From NCBI GenBank assembly GCA_003857395.1, contig RPRC01000167.1, forward strand, positions 1-14,107: 14,107 nt of DNA, in the 5' to 3' direction. The number at the start of each line of letters is the position of its first letter. Position 1 is the stretch's first letter. A program made the translations under genes and the position numbers. A model generated the notes under the pieces. The model searched no databases and was not told the origin of the DNA. It was given only the letters and a program-made list of their open reading frames with translations. Origin of the DNA: Geobacter sp. Lineage in GTDB: Bacteria; Desulfobacterota; Desulfuromonadia; Geobacterales; Geobacteraceae. Below, in pieces: positions 6,370 to 13,978 of the stretch.

Positions 6370-6581
6370 GTTTCCATCAGGAAAGTCTCAACAGGGGCTG
6401 GACTGGAACTTCCCCGAAGCCTCTCGTAATCGGTCGCCACCCGAGACACTGATTGGGCAACTTGCCGGATTCAGTCGCTTTCCTTGCTGTCGCTGTTGTG
6501 CCCTGAAGCCGTACGAGAGACTCCGAGAAAGCCCCAGCCCAACTGGGGATAGCACTATTAATGGAGTTTCCTGATGGAAAC
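6370..6581. repeat. 212-bp palindromic structured element (ncRNA or REPIN/MITE-like)
   Basis: The ends are a perfect 15-bp inverted pair: GTTTCCATCAGGAAA (6370-6384) and TTTCCTGATGGAAAC (6567-6581). Each end is itself a small palindrome (TTTCC-ATCA-GGAAA). Further pairings are nested inside: GGGCTGG (6395-6401) with CCAGCCC (6534-6540), and CTCTCGTA (6421-6428) with TACGAGAG (6512-6519), extended by CGG/CCG. Local hairpins are ACTGA (6448-6452) with TCAGT (6471-6475) and CCCCAG (6532-6537) with CTGGGG (6543-6548). An 8-mer AGTTTGTT occurs just outside both ends (6365-6372, 6584-6591). It fills the gap between the HhH stop and the CHAD ribosome-binding site. Open frames on either strand here have no ribosome-binding site or recognisable protein. 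It may be a folded leader or small RNA, or a mobile repeat with paired REP-like ends. Confidence 0.6.
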
Positions 6582-6604
6582 TGAGTTTGTTGTGAGGGCT
6601 CATC

Positions 6605-7495
6605 GTGGTGCTCAATAAAAAAACTCCTCTCTGGATAGCATCGAAAGGGCTGCTTGCCGAGCGAGGCAGTGATTTTTTTCGCTGCCTTGAAACGGTTACC
6701 TCAAGCTACGACCCGGAAGATATACATGATCTGCGGGTAGCTTCACGGCGCCTTCGGGAGGCTCTTTCCCTGTTTCGCAAGTCCTATCCCACCGATAAAA
6801 TTTCGCGATTGAGGGCAACAGTCCGAAAGATAACGAATTTTCTTGGCGAGTTGCGAAATATTGATGAGTGTCTGGCCTTCCTGCGAGAAGAGACTCTTGA
6901 ACTGGGGCCGGCGTATGCTGTTGAACTTGCCGGCTGTATTGACCGGTATCTCGCGAACCGTTTAAAAGCGCGGAAACAACTGAAGCGTGATCTGCGAAAA
7001 ATCAAACCGGCAACTTTCAGGAAACATTTTGTCAGAACCATCCACGCTCCCTACCTATTCGATCCGCCAACAGGCGGAGATGATCCTTTCAGATCCATTG
7101 ATGATTTCGCACGCGAAAGCATCGACCAACGTTTGGCAACAGTAGTAAACCTGGTGCCAGAGGCTCGCATTCCAGAGCAGGCTGCCTGTCAGCATCGATT
7201 GCGCATTGCCGTTAAGCATTTTCGTTATCGGATTGAGGTATTGTCACCGTTTTTGGCTGACGGCTATCGCAAAGATCACGCCCACGTGAAGGACTACCAG
7301 GATATACTTGGCCGTATCCATGACCTGGATGTGTTTGTGGAATTGATACGGGAAATGGGTCTTTCGGAAGGGACTGAGGCCGCTATTGCCGGCCTTTTAC
7401 GTACAAAGAGAGAAGCATCCTTCACTGCCTTTTGTACAAAACTCGATACCTTTTCTTTTGAGGGAATCGGTGCCCGGATCAGGAGTTTGCTGTGA
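6605..7495 (+). CDS. CHAD domain protein (polyphosphate-binding)
   Basis: A 296-residue, helix-rich, basic protein that is a single CHAD domain (conserved histidine alpha-helical domain). The first half has the H-D-L-R-V-A-S-R-R-L-R motif (H41-R51). The second half repeats it as H-R-L-R-I-A-V-K-H-F-R-Y-R (H197-R209), followed by KDYQDILGRIHDLDVF (about 229-244). CHAD proteins bind inorganic polyphosphate through these basic residues and localise to granules; some are fused to CYTH triphosphatases, which is not the case here. The GTG at 6605 has GAGGG at the right distance (6594-6598); a second GTG at 6608 is also possible. The stop overlaps the start of the Ppx gene in a GTGA four-base junction, so the two proteins are translationally coupled. 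That supports a shared role in polyphosphate metabolism. Confidence 0.9.
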   Translation: MVLNKKTPLWIASKGLLAERGSDFFRCLETVTSSYDPEDIHDLRVASRRLREALSLFRKSYPTDKISRLRATVRKITNFLGELRNIDECLAFLREETLELGPAYAVELAGCIDRYLANRLKARKQLKRDLRKIKPATFRKHFVRTIHAPYLFDPPTGGDDPFRSIDDFARESIDQRLATVVNLVPEARIPEQAACQHRLRIAVKHFRYRIEVLSPFLADGYRKDHAHVKDYQDILGRIHDLDVFVELIREMGLSEGTEAAIAGLLRTKREASFTAFCTKLDTFSFEGIGARIRSLL

Positions 7496-9027
7496 CACGA
7501 AGAGGGCGGCGACTAGCCGCGATTGATATTGGTTCCAACTCTATCCGTTGTATTGTGGTGGAGGTTGTAAACAACAGCAGCTTTCGGATTCTTGACGACG
7601 AAAAAGCGGCTGTTCGACTCGGCGAGGCCCTTGGCGACGGGAGTGGCATCTCTCCTGCAGCTTGGCAAAGGGCCATGGAAAGCCTTGTTCGCATGAAAAA
7701 AATCGTGGACGGGTACGGTGTCGAGTATGTGGAGGCGGTTGCCACGAGTGCCGTCCGCAAAGCGTCAAATGGTCTTGAATTCATTCGCACTGTCTACGAA
7801 CGCACAGGTATCAGTGTCATTGTAATACCGGGCGAGGAGGAGGCGCGTCTGGTTTCTCTCAGCGTGCTGCACAATTTTGATATGGAGGGAATCCGCTACG
7901 GGATGATTGATATCGGTGGCGGAAGTCTCGAGATTGTCACTGCCCTTGGGAACCGAATCGAAGAATATTACTCTCTTGAATTGGGAGCTGTAACCCTCAC
8001 CGAAAAATTCCTTCGCCGTGATCCGGTCGCCGGTGAGGATCTGCAGAAATTGCTCAAGCATGTTCGGATGTCCCTGAAGGAGACATTTGCAGGGGAAGAT
8101 GCCAAAGCCCGTTTTCTGGTCGCTTCTGGCGGCACAATTACAACGGTTGCCGCTATGGTCATGGCTACCAGAGGGGAGGCTTACGACTCTGTCCACGGCT
8201 ATGAGGTGCTCCGTTCTGACATCGTCCATCTCCTAGCTATGCTGGTGAGAAAGGACGTGACGGCGCGCAAGGGTATTCCCGGTCTTAACCCGGACAGGGC
8301 AGATATCATCGTGGCTGGTGTTGCAGTTGTTGACGAGCTGATGAAATTCTTTGATGCCAACATACTTCGGGTTAACGAGCGAGGCATCAGGGAAGGTCTG
8401 ATTCTGGACAGTCTCCGCAAACACTCTCTAATAGGAGACGGTGTGCGTCAACGCAGTTGGCGCGCCGCGGCTCTGGATTTCGGACGCTCCTGCCTTGTGG
8501 ATGAAGAGCATGCCCGCCAGGTTGCCCGTCTCTCCCTGGATATCTTCGATGCTCTGGCTGCGCCCTTTACTCTGCGGGATCGTGAACGACGACTCCTTGA
8601 GGCAGCTGCTCTGCTGCATGACTCAGGCTACTTCATCAACTATTCCAGTCACCACAAACATTCCTACCACCTGATTCGCCATGCGGACCTCTTCGGCTTT
8701 ACTCCTCGAGAGCGGGAAATCATCGCCAATATTGCCCGCTATCATCGCAAATCATTGCCAAAAAAGAAGCACGAAGGTTATGGACGGCTGACTGAACCTG
8801 ATCGTGTTCTGGTAAGCAGGTTAGGGGGAATTCTTCGTCTTGCCGATGGCCTCGATCGTAGAAGGAATTGTCTGGTCAGGCAGCTACGCTGTGAATTGAC
8901 CGAAGCAAACTTCCGGGTTTCGTTGTCAGGTGAGCAGGATCTTTCGGTGGAGATTTTCTCCGGGAAGGCAAAGGGGAGCCTCTTCGAAAGTGCCTTTCAT
9001 CGCAAGCTCGTTCTGGCCCCTGCCTAA
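7492..9027 (+). CDS. ppx: Exopolyphosphatase/pppGpp phosphatase (Ppx/GppA) with HD-type C-terminus
   Basis: A 511-residue protein, close to the length of E. coli Ppx (513). The N-terminal actin-like ASKHA fold has the phosphate-1 loop AIDIGSNSIR (10-19), GEEEAR (114-119) with the likely catalytic glutamate, the phosphate-2 loop DIGGGSLE (140-147), SGGTITT (212-218) and the NPDRADIIVAG stretch (266-276). RVNERGIREGLI (293-304) closes that region. The C-terminal part is HD-like, with LLHDSGYFINYSSHHKHSYHL (374-394; H376, D377) and helical surroundings. It removes terminal phosphates from polyphosphate chains and/or converts pppGpp to ppGpp; sequence alone does not separate Ppx from GppA. Coupling to a polyphosphate-binding CHAD gene favours polyphosphate. 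The start is GTG, preceded by AGGAG six bases upstream inside the CHAD gene. The next gene is 306 bp away behind a separate leader. Confidence 0.9.
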   Translation: MTRRGRRLAAIDIGSNSIRCIVVEVVNNSSFRILDDEKAAVRLGEALGDGSGISPAAWQRAMESLVRMKKIVDGYGVEYVEAVATSAVRKASNGLEFIRTVYERTGISVIVIPGEEEARLVSLSVLHNFDMEGIRYGMIDIGGGSLEIVTALGNRIEEYYSLELGAVTLTEKFLRRDPVAGEDLQKLLKHVRMSLKETFAGEDAKARFLVASGGTITTVAAMVMATRGEAYDSVHGYEVLRSDIVHLLAMLVRKDVTARKGIPGLNPDRADIIVAGVAVVDELMKFFDANILRVNERGIREGLILDSLRKHSLIGDGVRQRSWRAAALDFGRSCLVDEEHARQVARLSLDIFDALAAPFTLRDRERRLLEAAALLHDSGYFINYSSHHKHSYHLIRHADLFGFTPREREIIANIARYHRKSLPKKKHEGYGRLTEPDRVLVSRLGGILRLADGLDRRRNCLVRQLRCELTEANFRVSLSGEQDLSVEIFSGKAKGSLFESAFHRKLVLAPA

Positions 9028-9333
9028 GTATCCGTCCATTTAAGCTGTCGTCCATTCAAAAGTTTTACCTTCCCGGTCGCGAAAGAAGTGCTTTCCTGAA
9101 AACCCCTCCCGCAGAACTCATTTGCTGATCTATTTCGTTTTGGACGGTGTTCCGCTCTTCCCTGAAAAATTATCTGCAGTTGTAACGTACATTTTGTCGT
9201 CGTGTAACATTACTGCCATGTTTCTCCTGTATCTTCCGAGCAGTGCAGGCGGAAAGTTGTGTTTGTCGATGCAACGCTCACCTTGGGTTGCCGATTCACA
9301 ATGTTCTTATTACGAGAGAAAAAGGAGGATAAT
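9028..9333 (+). other. Intergenic leader between ppx and the porin gene
   Basis: This 306-bp stretch has no convincing gene. It holds a pair of TGTAAC motifs (9181-9186 and 9203-9208, listed separately), a weak -10-like TATCTT at 9230-9235, and the porin's strong ribosome-binding site AAAGGAGG (9321-9328). No strong terminator hairpin follows ppx, so some read-through into the porin gene is possible. The short frame at 9122-9337 shows no ribosome-binding site or family features. Confidence 0.5.
9181..9208 (+). promoter_or_regulatory. Candidate Pho-box-like tandem repeat upstream of the porin
   Basis: TGTAAC occurs at 9181-9186 and again at 9203-9208, with starts exactly 22 bp (about two helical turns) apart and a T-rich stretch including TTTTGTC between. 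PhoB-type sites are direct repeats of CTGTCAT/TGTAAC-like heptamers at 11-bp steps. The middle step here does not match well, and no good -10 lies at the usual distance. The link to PhoB comes from the spacing and from the phosphate-related neighbours; it is tentative. Confidence 0.3.
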
Positions 9334-10542
9334 GTGAAAGGGAAGATTATTGCAGTTGGTCTATTGACGGCTCTGGCGGTGGCAGGGAATGCTGATGCCA
9401 AGAGTCTCGAGGACGTCTTGAAAGAGAAAGGTGTTATCAGCGAGGCGGACTACAAAGAAGTCGCTAAGAGCAGCCCAATCAGTTACAAGTTGGGTAAGGG
9501 TTTTACCTTTGCTTCACCTGACGAGAAGTTCTCGCTGACCGTTGGCGGGCGCATGCAGTTTCGTTATACATTTACCGATTTTGATGCCCTCAACACCAAG
9601 TCAACGGATTCAAGCACATTTGACGCAAAACGTCTCAGACTTATTTTTCAGGGTCATGCCTATACTAAGGACCTGACCTACAAATTGGAGATCGATCCCC
9701 GGGTTCTCGCCACATCAAGCTCAGCCGGCGGTCTTACTGACGCGTATATGAATTACAAGTTTATCAATGAAGCGCAGGTCCTGGTTGGTCAGACTAAGAC
9801 CAGGTTCTCCCGATCCACACTTCAGTCGGATGGTGCGCTAATGTTTGTTGACCGTGCGCCTTTTGTTGGCAAACTTGCCCATGGCTATGACATTGGTGCC
9901 TTGGTTCATGGAAAAATCGCCAAGAGCTTTGTTGAGTACGACCTTGCCGTTTCCAATGGCGACGGCCAGACAAATGCCGTATCCAATAACAACAACATGT
10001 TCTCCACTAGAGTAGCATTTAACCCGTTTGGCGCCATGTCCGCTGATGAGCCCGATCTTGCTATTGGCAAGAAGCCACTTCTTTCCATAGGTGCCAACTA
10101 TCTCTTCAACACCGTCACAAATGGTTCAACCGCAGGGTATGCCAAGGAGTTTGCACCAGCTGCAGGCACGAAGAATGAATTTAATAACTACGGTTTTGAC
10201 GCTCAATTCAAGTGGATGGGTCTAGCACTTCAGGGCGAAGCCGATTTTGTGAACTATGAGAATAACAGTACTTCCGTAACGAAGCGCGCTCTTGGCTACT
10301 ATGCCCAAGCTGGCTACATGATTACTCCGGAAATCGGTCTTGCTGTCCGGTATTCCTACTATGATAAGGACCGTGATACCTCAGGTGACCTGCAGACCGA
10401 ACAGATTGGTTCCGTTTCCTACTATTTCAGCAAACACAACCTGAAATTGCAGGCCGATGTGGGTAACCTCCACGCCCAGAAAGGTACCTCTGCTCCGCAA
10501 GACGACATGCAGTACCGGGTTCAGGCACAGATCATCTTTTAA
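9334..10542 (+). CDS. OprO/OprP-family outer-membrane porin
   Basis: A 402-residue exported beta-barrel protein. A signal peptide (about residues 1-22, core IIAVGLLTALAVAG, ending ADA) precedes a short charged helical segment (SLEDVLKEKGVISEADYKEV). The rest is a long run of alternating polar/aromatic strands typical of the phosphate-selective porin O/P family, beginning FSLTVGGRMQFRYTF. The C-terminus ends in phenylalanine (QAQIIF), the usual signal for outer-membrane insertion. The GTG at 9334 lies five bases after AAAGGAGG and starts the signal peptide; the frame is open 25 codons further upstream without reason to use them. Family members carry phosphate, pyrophosphate or other anions, but many Geobacter-type paralogues have unknown selectivity, so the substrate is not assured. 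A strong terminator follows 41 bp downstream. Adjacent ppx and CHAD genes make phosphate or polyphosphate a reasonable guess. Confidence 0.88.
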   Translation: MKGKIIAVGLLTALAVAGNADAKSLEDVLKEKGVISEADYKEVAKSSPISYKLGKGFTFASPDEKFSLTVGGRMQFRYTFTDFDALNTKSTDSSTFDAKRLRLIFQGHAYTKDLTYKLEIDPRVLATSSSAGGLTDAYMNYKFINEAQVLVGQTKTRFSRSTLQSDGALMFVDRAPFVGKLAHGYDIGALVHGKIAKSFVEYDLAVSNGDGQTNAVSNNNNMFSTRVAFNPFGAMSADEPDLAIGKKPLLSIGANYLFNTVTNGSTAGYAKEFAPAAGTKNEFNNYGFDAQFKWMGLALQGEADFVNYENNSTSVTKRALGYYAQAGYMITPEIGLAVRYSYYDKDRDTSGDLQTEQIGSVSYYFSKHNLKLQADVGNLHAQKGTSAPQDDMQYRVQAQIIF

Positions 10543-10583
10543 CAAAGTAGCACGGCTCTTTCACGTGAGCCTTCTTGCATGGT

Positions 10584-10610
10584 GGGGGGACATTCGTCCC
10601 CCCTTTTTTT
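10584..10610 (+). terminator. Strong rho-independent terminator of the porin gene
   Basis: GGGGGGAC at 10584-10591 pairs perfectly with GTCCCCCC at 10596-10603 around the loop ATTC, followed by seven T at 10604-10610. It ends the + strand polyphosphate/porin block. Confidence 0.95.
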
Positions 10611-10840
10611 ATTCCTGCCCAAAATATCTAAAACCGAAACAATCCCAAAATTGATGGTTTTAAAAAAAGATGGCTAGCGACTTTCTACGAGCGCAGCAAA
10701 ATTCACACTGATATTTGCAAATCCTCACACGCCTGTAACCTGACCGAGGGATACTTGGATAAGCAAAAAATCACAAATTCATCAGGACCTGGAACTATGG
10801 CATCCCATGCAAGGATTCAGGCCGGAAAAAGGAGCTGCAA

Positions 10841-11023
10841 ATGAAACTTATGCCGATTGGAGATTACTATTCCTGGTACTGTGAATGGTGCGATTCCCGG
10901 AATCTTACCCTTTGGACACGTTTTGAAAAGGGGAGGGTCTCTTGTGGTGCGTGCCACAATGTTTATTCCCTGGCGGACCAGTTGCCTGCGGTACAGGAAC
11001 GCAGTCTGTCGCGCGTTATCTGA
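10841..11023 (+). CDS. Small zinc-ribbon-like protein
   Basis: A 60-residue protein with two CxxC pairs, C14-x-x-C17 (WYCEWC) and C35-x-x-C38 (SCGACH). They are separated by 17 residues with aromatic and basic character, the spacing of a zinc ribbon. The start is well supported: AAAAAGGAG lies six bases before the ATG. It is the only gene in its unit. Upstream are 230 bp without a gene, containing a 10-bp palindrome ATTTGCAAAT (10713-10722) but no clear promoter. Its stop is five bases from the stop of the DUF155 gene on the opposite strand. No named family is recognised; metal binding is predicted from the cysteines, and a nucleic-acid or protein-binding role is possible but unproven. Confidence 0.7.
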   Translation: MKLMPIGDYYSWYCEWCDSRNLTLWTRFEKGRVSCGACHNVYSLADQLPAVQERSLSRVI

Positions 11024-11028
11024 AGCTA

Positions 11029-11850
11029 TTATTTCAGGATGTCTACCAGGTAAATGACTATCTCAATGGCGATCAGGATAATGATGATCCATTCCAGTCG
11101 TGAGGCCCGCCGGGCATGACTGAGGCTGGTGAATACCTCAGTGATATCCAGCAGGGTTTCCGACTTGTGGCGGATCTCGTTGTAGCGCTGGCTCAACTCG
11201 AAGAGATTAGCCATGGTCCGGTAGAGACGGTCGGCCTCTTCGTTTTCCCAAGTGCTCTCCGGCTTGTCCAGTACCATGATGTGAGCCAGGGAAGTGTACT
11301 TGAAGGAGAGAATGGTTGATGCCATCCGGGCCAACCGCCTATCGGTAATTCTCAGCCAGCCGCGATCAAGCCGGGTGAAAAACCCTTCCACCTCGTCGAG
11401 CACCTGGTCGAGGCGTTCCTCGATCCGTTCCAGGGCAACCGACTTGGCAATCACGAAGCAGATGATGCCGATGAAAACCGGGTCGTAGTCCGGCATGAGC
11501 GCCGAGTCATTGGTGATGAGCATCTCGCACTCGGTCTTGATCCGTAATGCGTATTCATCGTGGAATCTGCTCAGTCCCAGTTTCTGAAAGGTGTCGCTAT
11601 GGGCTGCCATTCCGGTGCAGAATATCTTGACAGTTTCCGGAGAACAGTTCACAAATACCACGGCACCAAAGTAGTACAGGTAAACCTTTTCCTCCGTGTC
11701 AATGTCCACCGCAAGGGGGCGCAGGTCGTGGGGATTGAGGATCATCGACTCTTCCCAGCGATATCGCCGGCTGATTCCCAAGCGTGTTGCCAGTTTGTTC
11801 AGGTCAAGCTCGCCTTGCAGGGCATAGCCGAAGAAATCGTACTTTTTCAC
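11029..11850 (-). CDS. RMD1/DUF155-family protein with C-terminal membrane anchor
   Basis: A 273-residue protein of the RMD1/YagE (DUF155) family. Features are an N-terminal alpha/beta part with the VYLYYFGAVVFVN strand, a central E-R-I-E-E-R-L-D-Q-V-L-D-E segment, the helical tract ENEEADRLYRTMANLFELSQ, and a single C-terminal membrane helix (about the last 22 residues, LEWIIIILIAIEIVIYLVDIL). Yeast Rmd1 is linked to meiotic nuclear division and human RMND1 to mitochondrial translation; the bacterial role is not known. The GTG at 11850 has AGGAG five bases upstream. An ATG seven codons earlier (11871) would overlap the lutB-A stop and lacks such a site. The gap to the upstream gene is only ten bases, so it is the last gene of the lut operon. 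Association with lactate oxidation is seen here by position only. Confidence 0.85.
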   Translation of the reverse strand: MKKYDFFGYALQGELDLNKLATRLGISRRYRWEESMILNPHDLRPLAVDIDTEEKVYLYYFGAVVFVNCSPETVKIFCTGMAAHSDTFQKLGLSRFHDEYALRIKTECEMLITNDSALMPDYDPVFIGIICFVIAKSVALERIEERLDQVLDEVEGFFTRLDRGWLRITDRRLARMASTILSFKYTSLAHIMVLDKPESTWENEEADRLYRTMANLFELSQRYNEIRHKSETLLDITEVFTSLSHARRASRLEWIIIILIAIEIVIYLVDILK

Positions 11851-11860
11851 GTTGTCTCCT

Positions 11861-13975
11861 CTATCGTCCATCGCGGCGCAGATTTTCCGCCGTCAGGGTG
11901 GCGGAGTGCTCCACCCGCACCGGGCTTTCGATACCCTTCAGTCCGCCTTCGATCTGCATCTTGCAGCCCGGACAGTCCACCGCAACAGTAGGAACCCCGC
12001 TGGCTGCAATACTGACCAGTTTCTTCTGCAGAATTTCCCTCGAAATCTCCTGCTGTTTGAAGGCATAGGAACCGCCGAAGCCGCAGCAGCTATCGCTCTC
12101 CTCCATCTCCACTACCAGGCGTCCCGCAATGCCTTCCAGGACCTGTCGCGGTTCCCGGTACACGCCACAGCCTCGCTTCAGGTGGCAGGCGTCGTGATAG
12201 GTTACGGTTTTGTCTGGTACTGTATTCTGTTGCGGTTCAATTTTCCGCGCGGCCAGCTCGGCGTAGTTGAAAACCATTGCCGCCAATTCCCTTGACTTTG
12301 CACGGTACTCCGGTTCTCCTGCCAGGAGTTTCGGGTAATCGTGTTTCAGAGAGACCGTACAGGTCGGGCAGATGGTGACCACAAAGTCGGCCTGCACCTG
12401 CAACAGGATTTCAGTGTTCAGGCGTGCCATGTCTCGGGCGATCTCCATCTCGCCTGAATAGCGGGCCGGTATTCCGCAGCAGAGTTGGCCCAAGGGAAAC
12501 GAGACGTCGTATCCGAGCCTGGTAAGACTTTCCATTGCGTCTCGGCACATTTCCGGGAAAACAAAGTCCGCCAGGCAGCCGGAGAAAAACAAAACCCTGG
12601 GACGTTTTTCTGTTTCGATAGTTGGAAAATCGGTTGGGTTGACGACCTGGGTATGGAAAGGTTGTTCCGCGATTGGCGGAAGAGATCGTCCAGCCGTGTC
12701 GCCACAGAGCACCAGCGGAAGGTGGCGGATGCGGCCGTCTTTGCCCTGGAATGGCTTTTGAGCAAAGTACGCGGCACGAAGGGCGGCATGGAAGAGGGTG
12801 CGATTTTTCATGAAGGCCCCGATAAGGGGCTTCTGGGCCGGCAGCTTTGCCGCTCGTTCCCGCAGGTCGAGGATCAGCCCTTCGATATCGATCTTTGTGG
12901 CGCATATTTCATTGCAGCGTCGACAGCCGATGCAGAGGCCGAGTATCTCCCGGGCATTTTCATTTCCATGGAAGAAGGGAGTAAGCACCAGCCCGATACC
13001 GCCCACGTAAATGTGGCCGAAGACGTGGCCGCCAACGATCTCGTATACCGGGCAGACATTGGCGCAGGCCCCGCACTTGATGCAGGCGAGCGCTTCGCTG
13101 AAACGCGGGTCGCGGGCCAGCTCCCGTCTGCCGTTGTCCAGCAGCACGATGTGCAGATTCTTGCCGGGCGAAGGGCCTTTGATAAGGGAGACATAAGAGG
13201 TTATCTTCTGGCCGGTAGCGTTCTTCGGCAGCATGGTAATGATGTCGAGCGCTTCAGTCAGCGTTGGGACGAGCTTTTCCAGGCCGATCAGGGCAATGTG
13301 TGTTTCGGGCAGGGTCGTCACCAGTCGGGCATTGCCTTCGTTGCTGACCAGGCCGATGGTACCGCTCTCGGCGATCGCCACGTTTGCCCCGGAGATGCCG
13401 ACCCGTGCCGTAAGAAAACCATCCCGCAGCGTTGTTCGGGCCGTTTCCACCAGCGAGGGAATGTCTGGCGGGCAGGGCCGGCCGGTTTCCCGGGAGAAGA
13501 GTTCGGCAATTTCTTCGCGGTTCTTGTGGATGGCCGGCAGTACCATGTGGCTGGGCCTTTCACCTGCGAGTTGGATGATCCATTCACCCAGGTCGGTTTC
13601 CAGGCAGCGGATTCCGGCTTTCTCGAGATAGGGATTGAGACGGATTTCTTCCGAGGTCATGGATTTCGATTTAATGACAAAGTCGCAATTATTCTCCTGG
13701 ATAATGTCCCGGATCACGACGAGCGCCTCCTGCGGTGAAGAGCAGAGGTGAACGGTAGCCCCGGTTTTTTCGGCATTGGTCCGGAATTTCTCCAGTAAAG
13801 ACGGCAGTTCCCTGAGTGCGGCTTTTCGTGAAGAGGCAATCCGTTCCCGCAATTCCTCGAAGTCGGTTCCTTCAAAGGCCTTGGCCCGGGCTGCGGGGTA
13901 CTGTTTGGCAAAGGCGGCAAGGGCCTTGCGCAGGAAAGCGTCGTTGATCTTTTGTCTGATAATCCTTTTCGACAT
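11861..13975 (-). CDS. LutB-LutA fusion: LUD domain, 2x[4Fe-4S] and CCG domains
   Basis: A 704-residue fusion of two subunits of the L-lactate oxidation complex. Residues about 70-290 form a LUD domain (conserved FVIKSKSMTSEEI, SGANVAIAESGTIGLVSNEGN). The ferredoxin-like part has C298-x2-C301-x2-C304-x3-C308 and C348-x2-C351-x2-C354-x3-C358, for two [4Fe-4S] clusters. The C-terminal LutA/GlpC-like part has two CCG domains: C467, C499-C500, C536/C539, then C597 (HDACHL), C630-C631 (SCCGFGGSYA) and C668/C671 (DCPGC). In Bacillus LutA and LutB are separate; fused forms are known in Deltaproteobacteria. The complex should oxidise L-lactate to pyruvate and pass electrons on, probably to menaquinone. 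The ATG at 13975 has AAGGAG eight bases upstream, and only three bases separate it from the lutC stop, so the genes form an operon. All cluster cysteines are present, so a functional protein is expected. Confidence 0.9.
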   Translation of the reverse strand: MSKRIIRQKINDAFLRKALAAFAKQYPAARAKAFEGTDFEELRERIASSRKAALRELPSLLEKFRTNAEKTGATVHLCSSPQEALVVIRDIIQENNCDFVIKSKSMTSEEIRLNPYLEKAGIRCLETDLGEWIIQLAGERPSHMVLPAIHKNREEIAELFSRETGRPCPPDIPSLVETARTTLRDGFLTARVGISGANVAIAESGTIGLVSNEGNARLVTTLPETHIALIGLEKLVPTLTEALDIITMLPKNATGQKITSYVSLIKGPSPGKNLHIVLLDNGRRELARDPRFSEALACIKCGACANVCPVYEIVGGHVFGHIYVGGIGLVLTPFFHGNENAREILGLCIGCRRCNEICATKIDIEGLILDLRERAAKLPAQKPLIGAFMKNRTLFHAALRAAYFAQKPFQGKDGRIRHLPLVLCGDTAGRSLPPIAEQPFHTQVVNPTDFPTIETEKRPRVLFFSGCLADFVFPEMCRDAMESLTRLGYDVSFPLGQLCCGIPARYSGEMEIARDMARLNTEILLQVQADFVVTICPTCTVSLKHDYPKLLAGEPEYRAKSRELAAMVFNYAELAARKIEPQQNTVPDKTVTYHDACHLKRGCGVYREPRQVLEGIAGRLVVEMEESDSCCGFGGSYAFKQQEISREILQKKLVSIAASGVPTVAVDCPGCKMQIEGGLKGIESPVRVEHSATLTAENLRRDGR

Positions 13976-13978
13976 CAG

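Noticed and set aside
6370..6581. 6S RNA, RNase P RNA or a known riboswitch
   Set aside because: The rod-like pairing and length recall 6S RNA, but I could not match its conserved central-bubble pattern or the RNase P or c-di-GMP riboswitch core motifs by eye. It is left unnamed.
6370..6581. Remnant CRISPR repeats
   Set aside because: Only two copies of the motif exist, in opposite orientation and about 180 bp apart, without regular spacers or cas genes.
6368..6615. Short open frames on both strands (68 and 75 codons) between the HhH and CHAD genes
   Set aside because: They cover a strongly palindromic element, lack ribosome-binding sites and show no protein features. The palindromic structure explains the region better.
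11020..11037. CTGAA...TTCAG hairpin as a terminator between the zinc-ribbon and DUF155 genes
   Set aside because: It has only five base pairs and no T tract. It overlaps both stop codons but is too weak to call.
12485..13738. Long + strand open frame of 417 codons
   Set aside because: It lies wholly inside the lutB-lutA gene on the other strand, has no ribosome-binding site, and its residues match no family. The - strand frame has complete LUD, [4Fe-4S] and CCG motifs.
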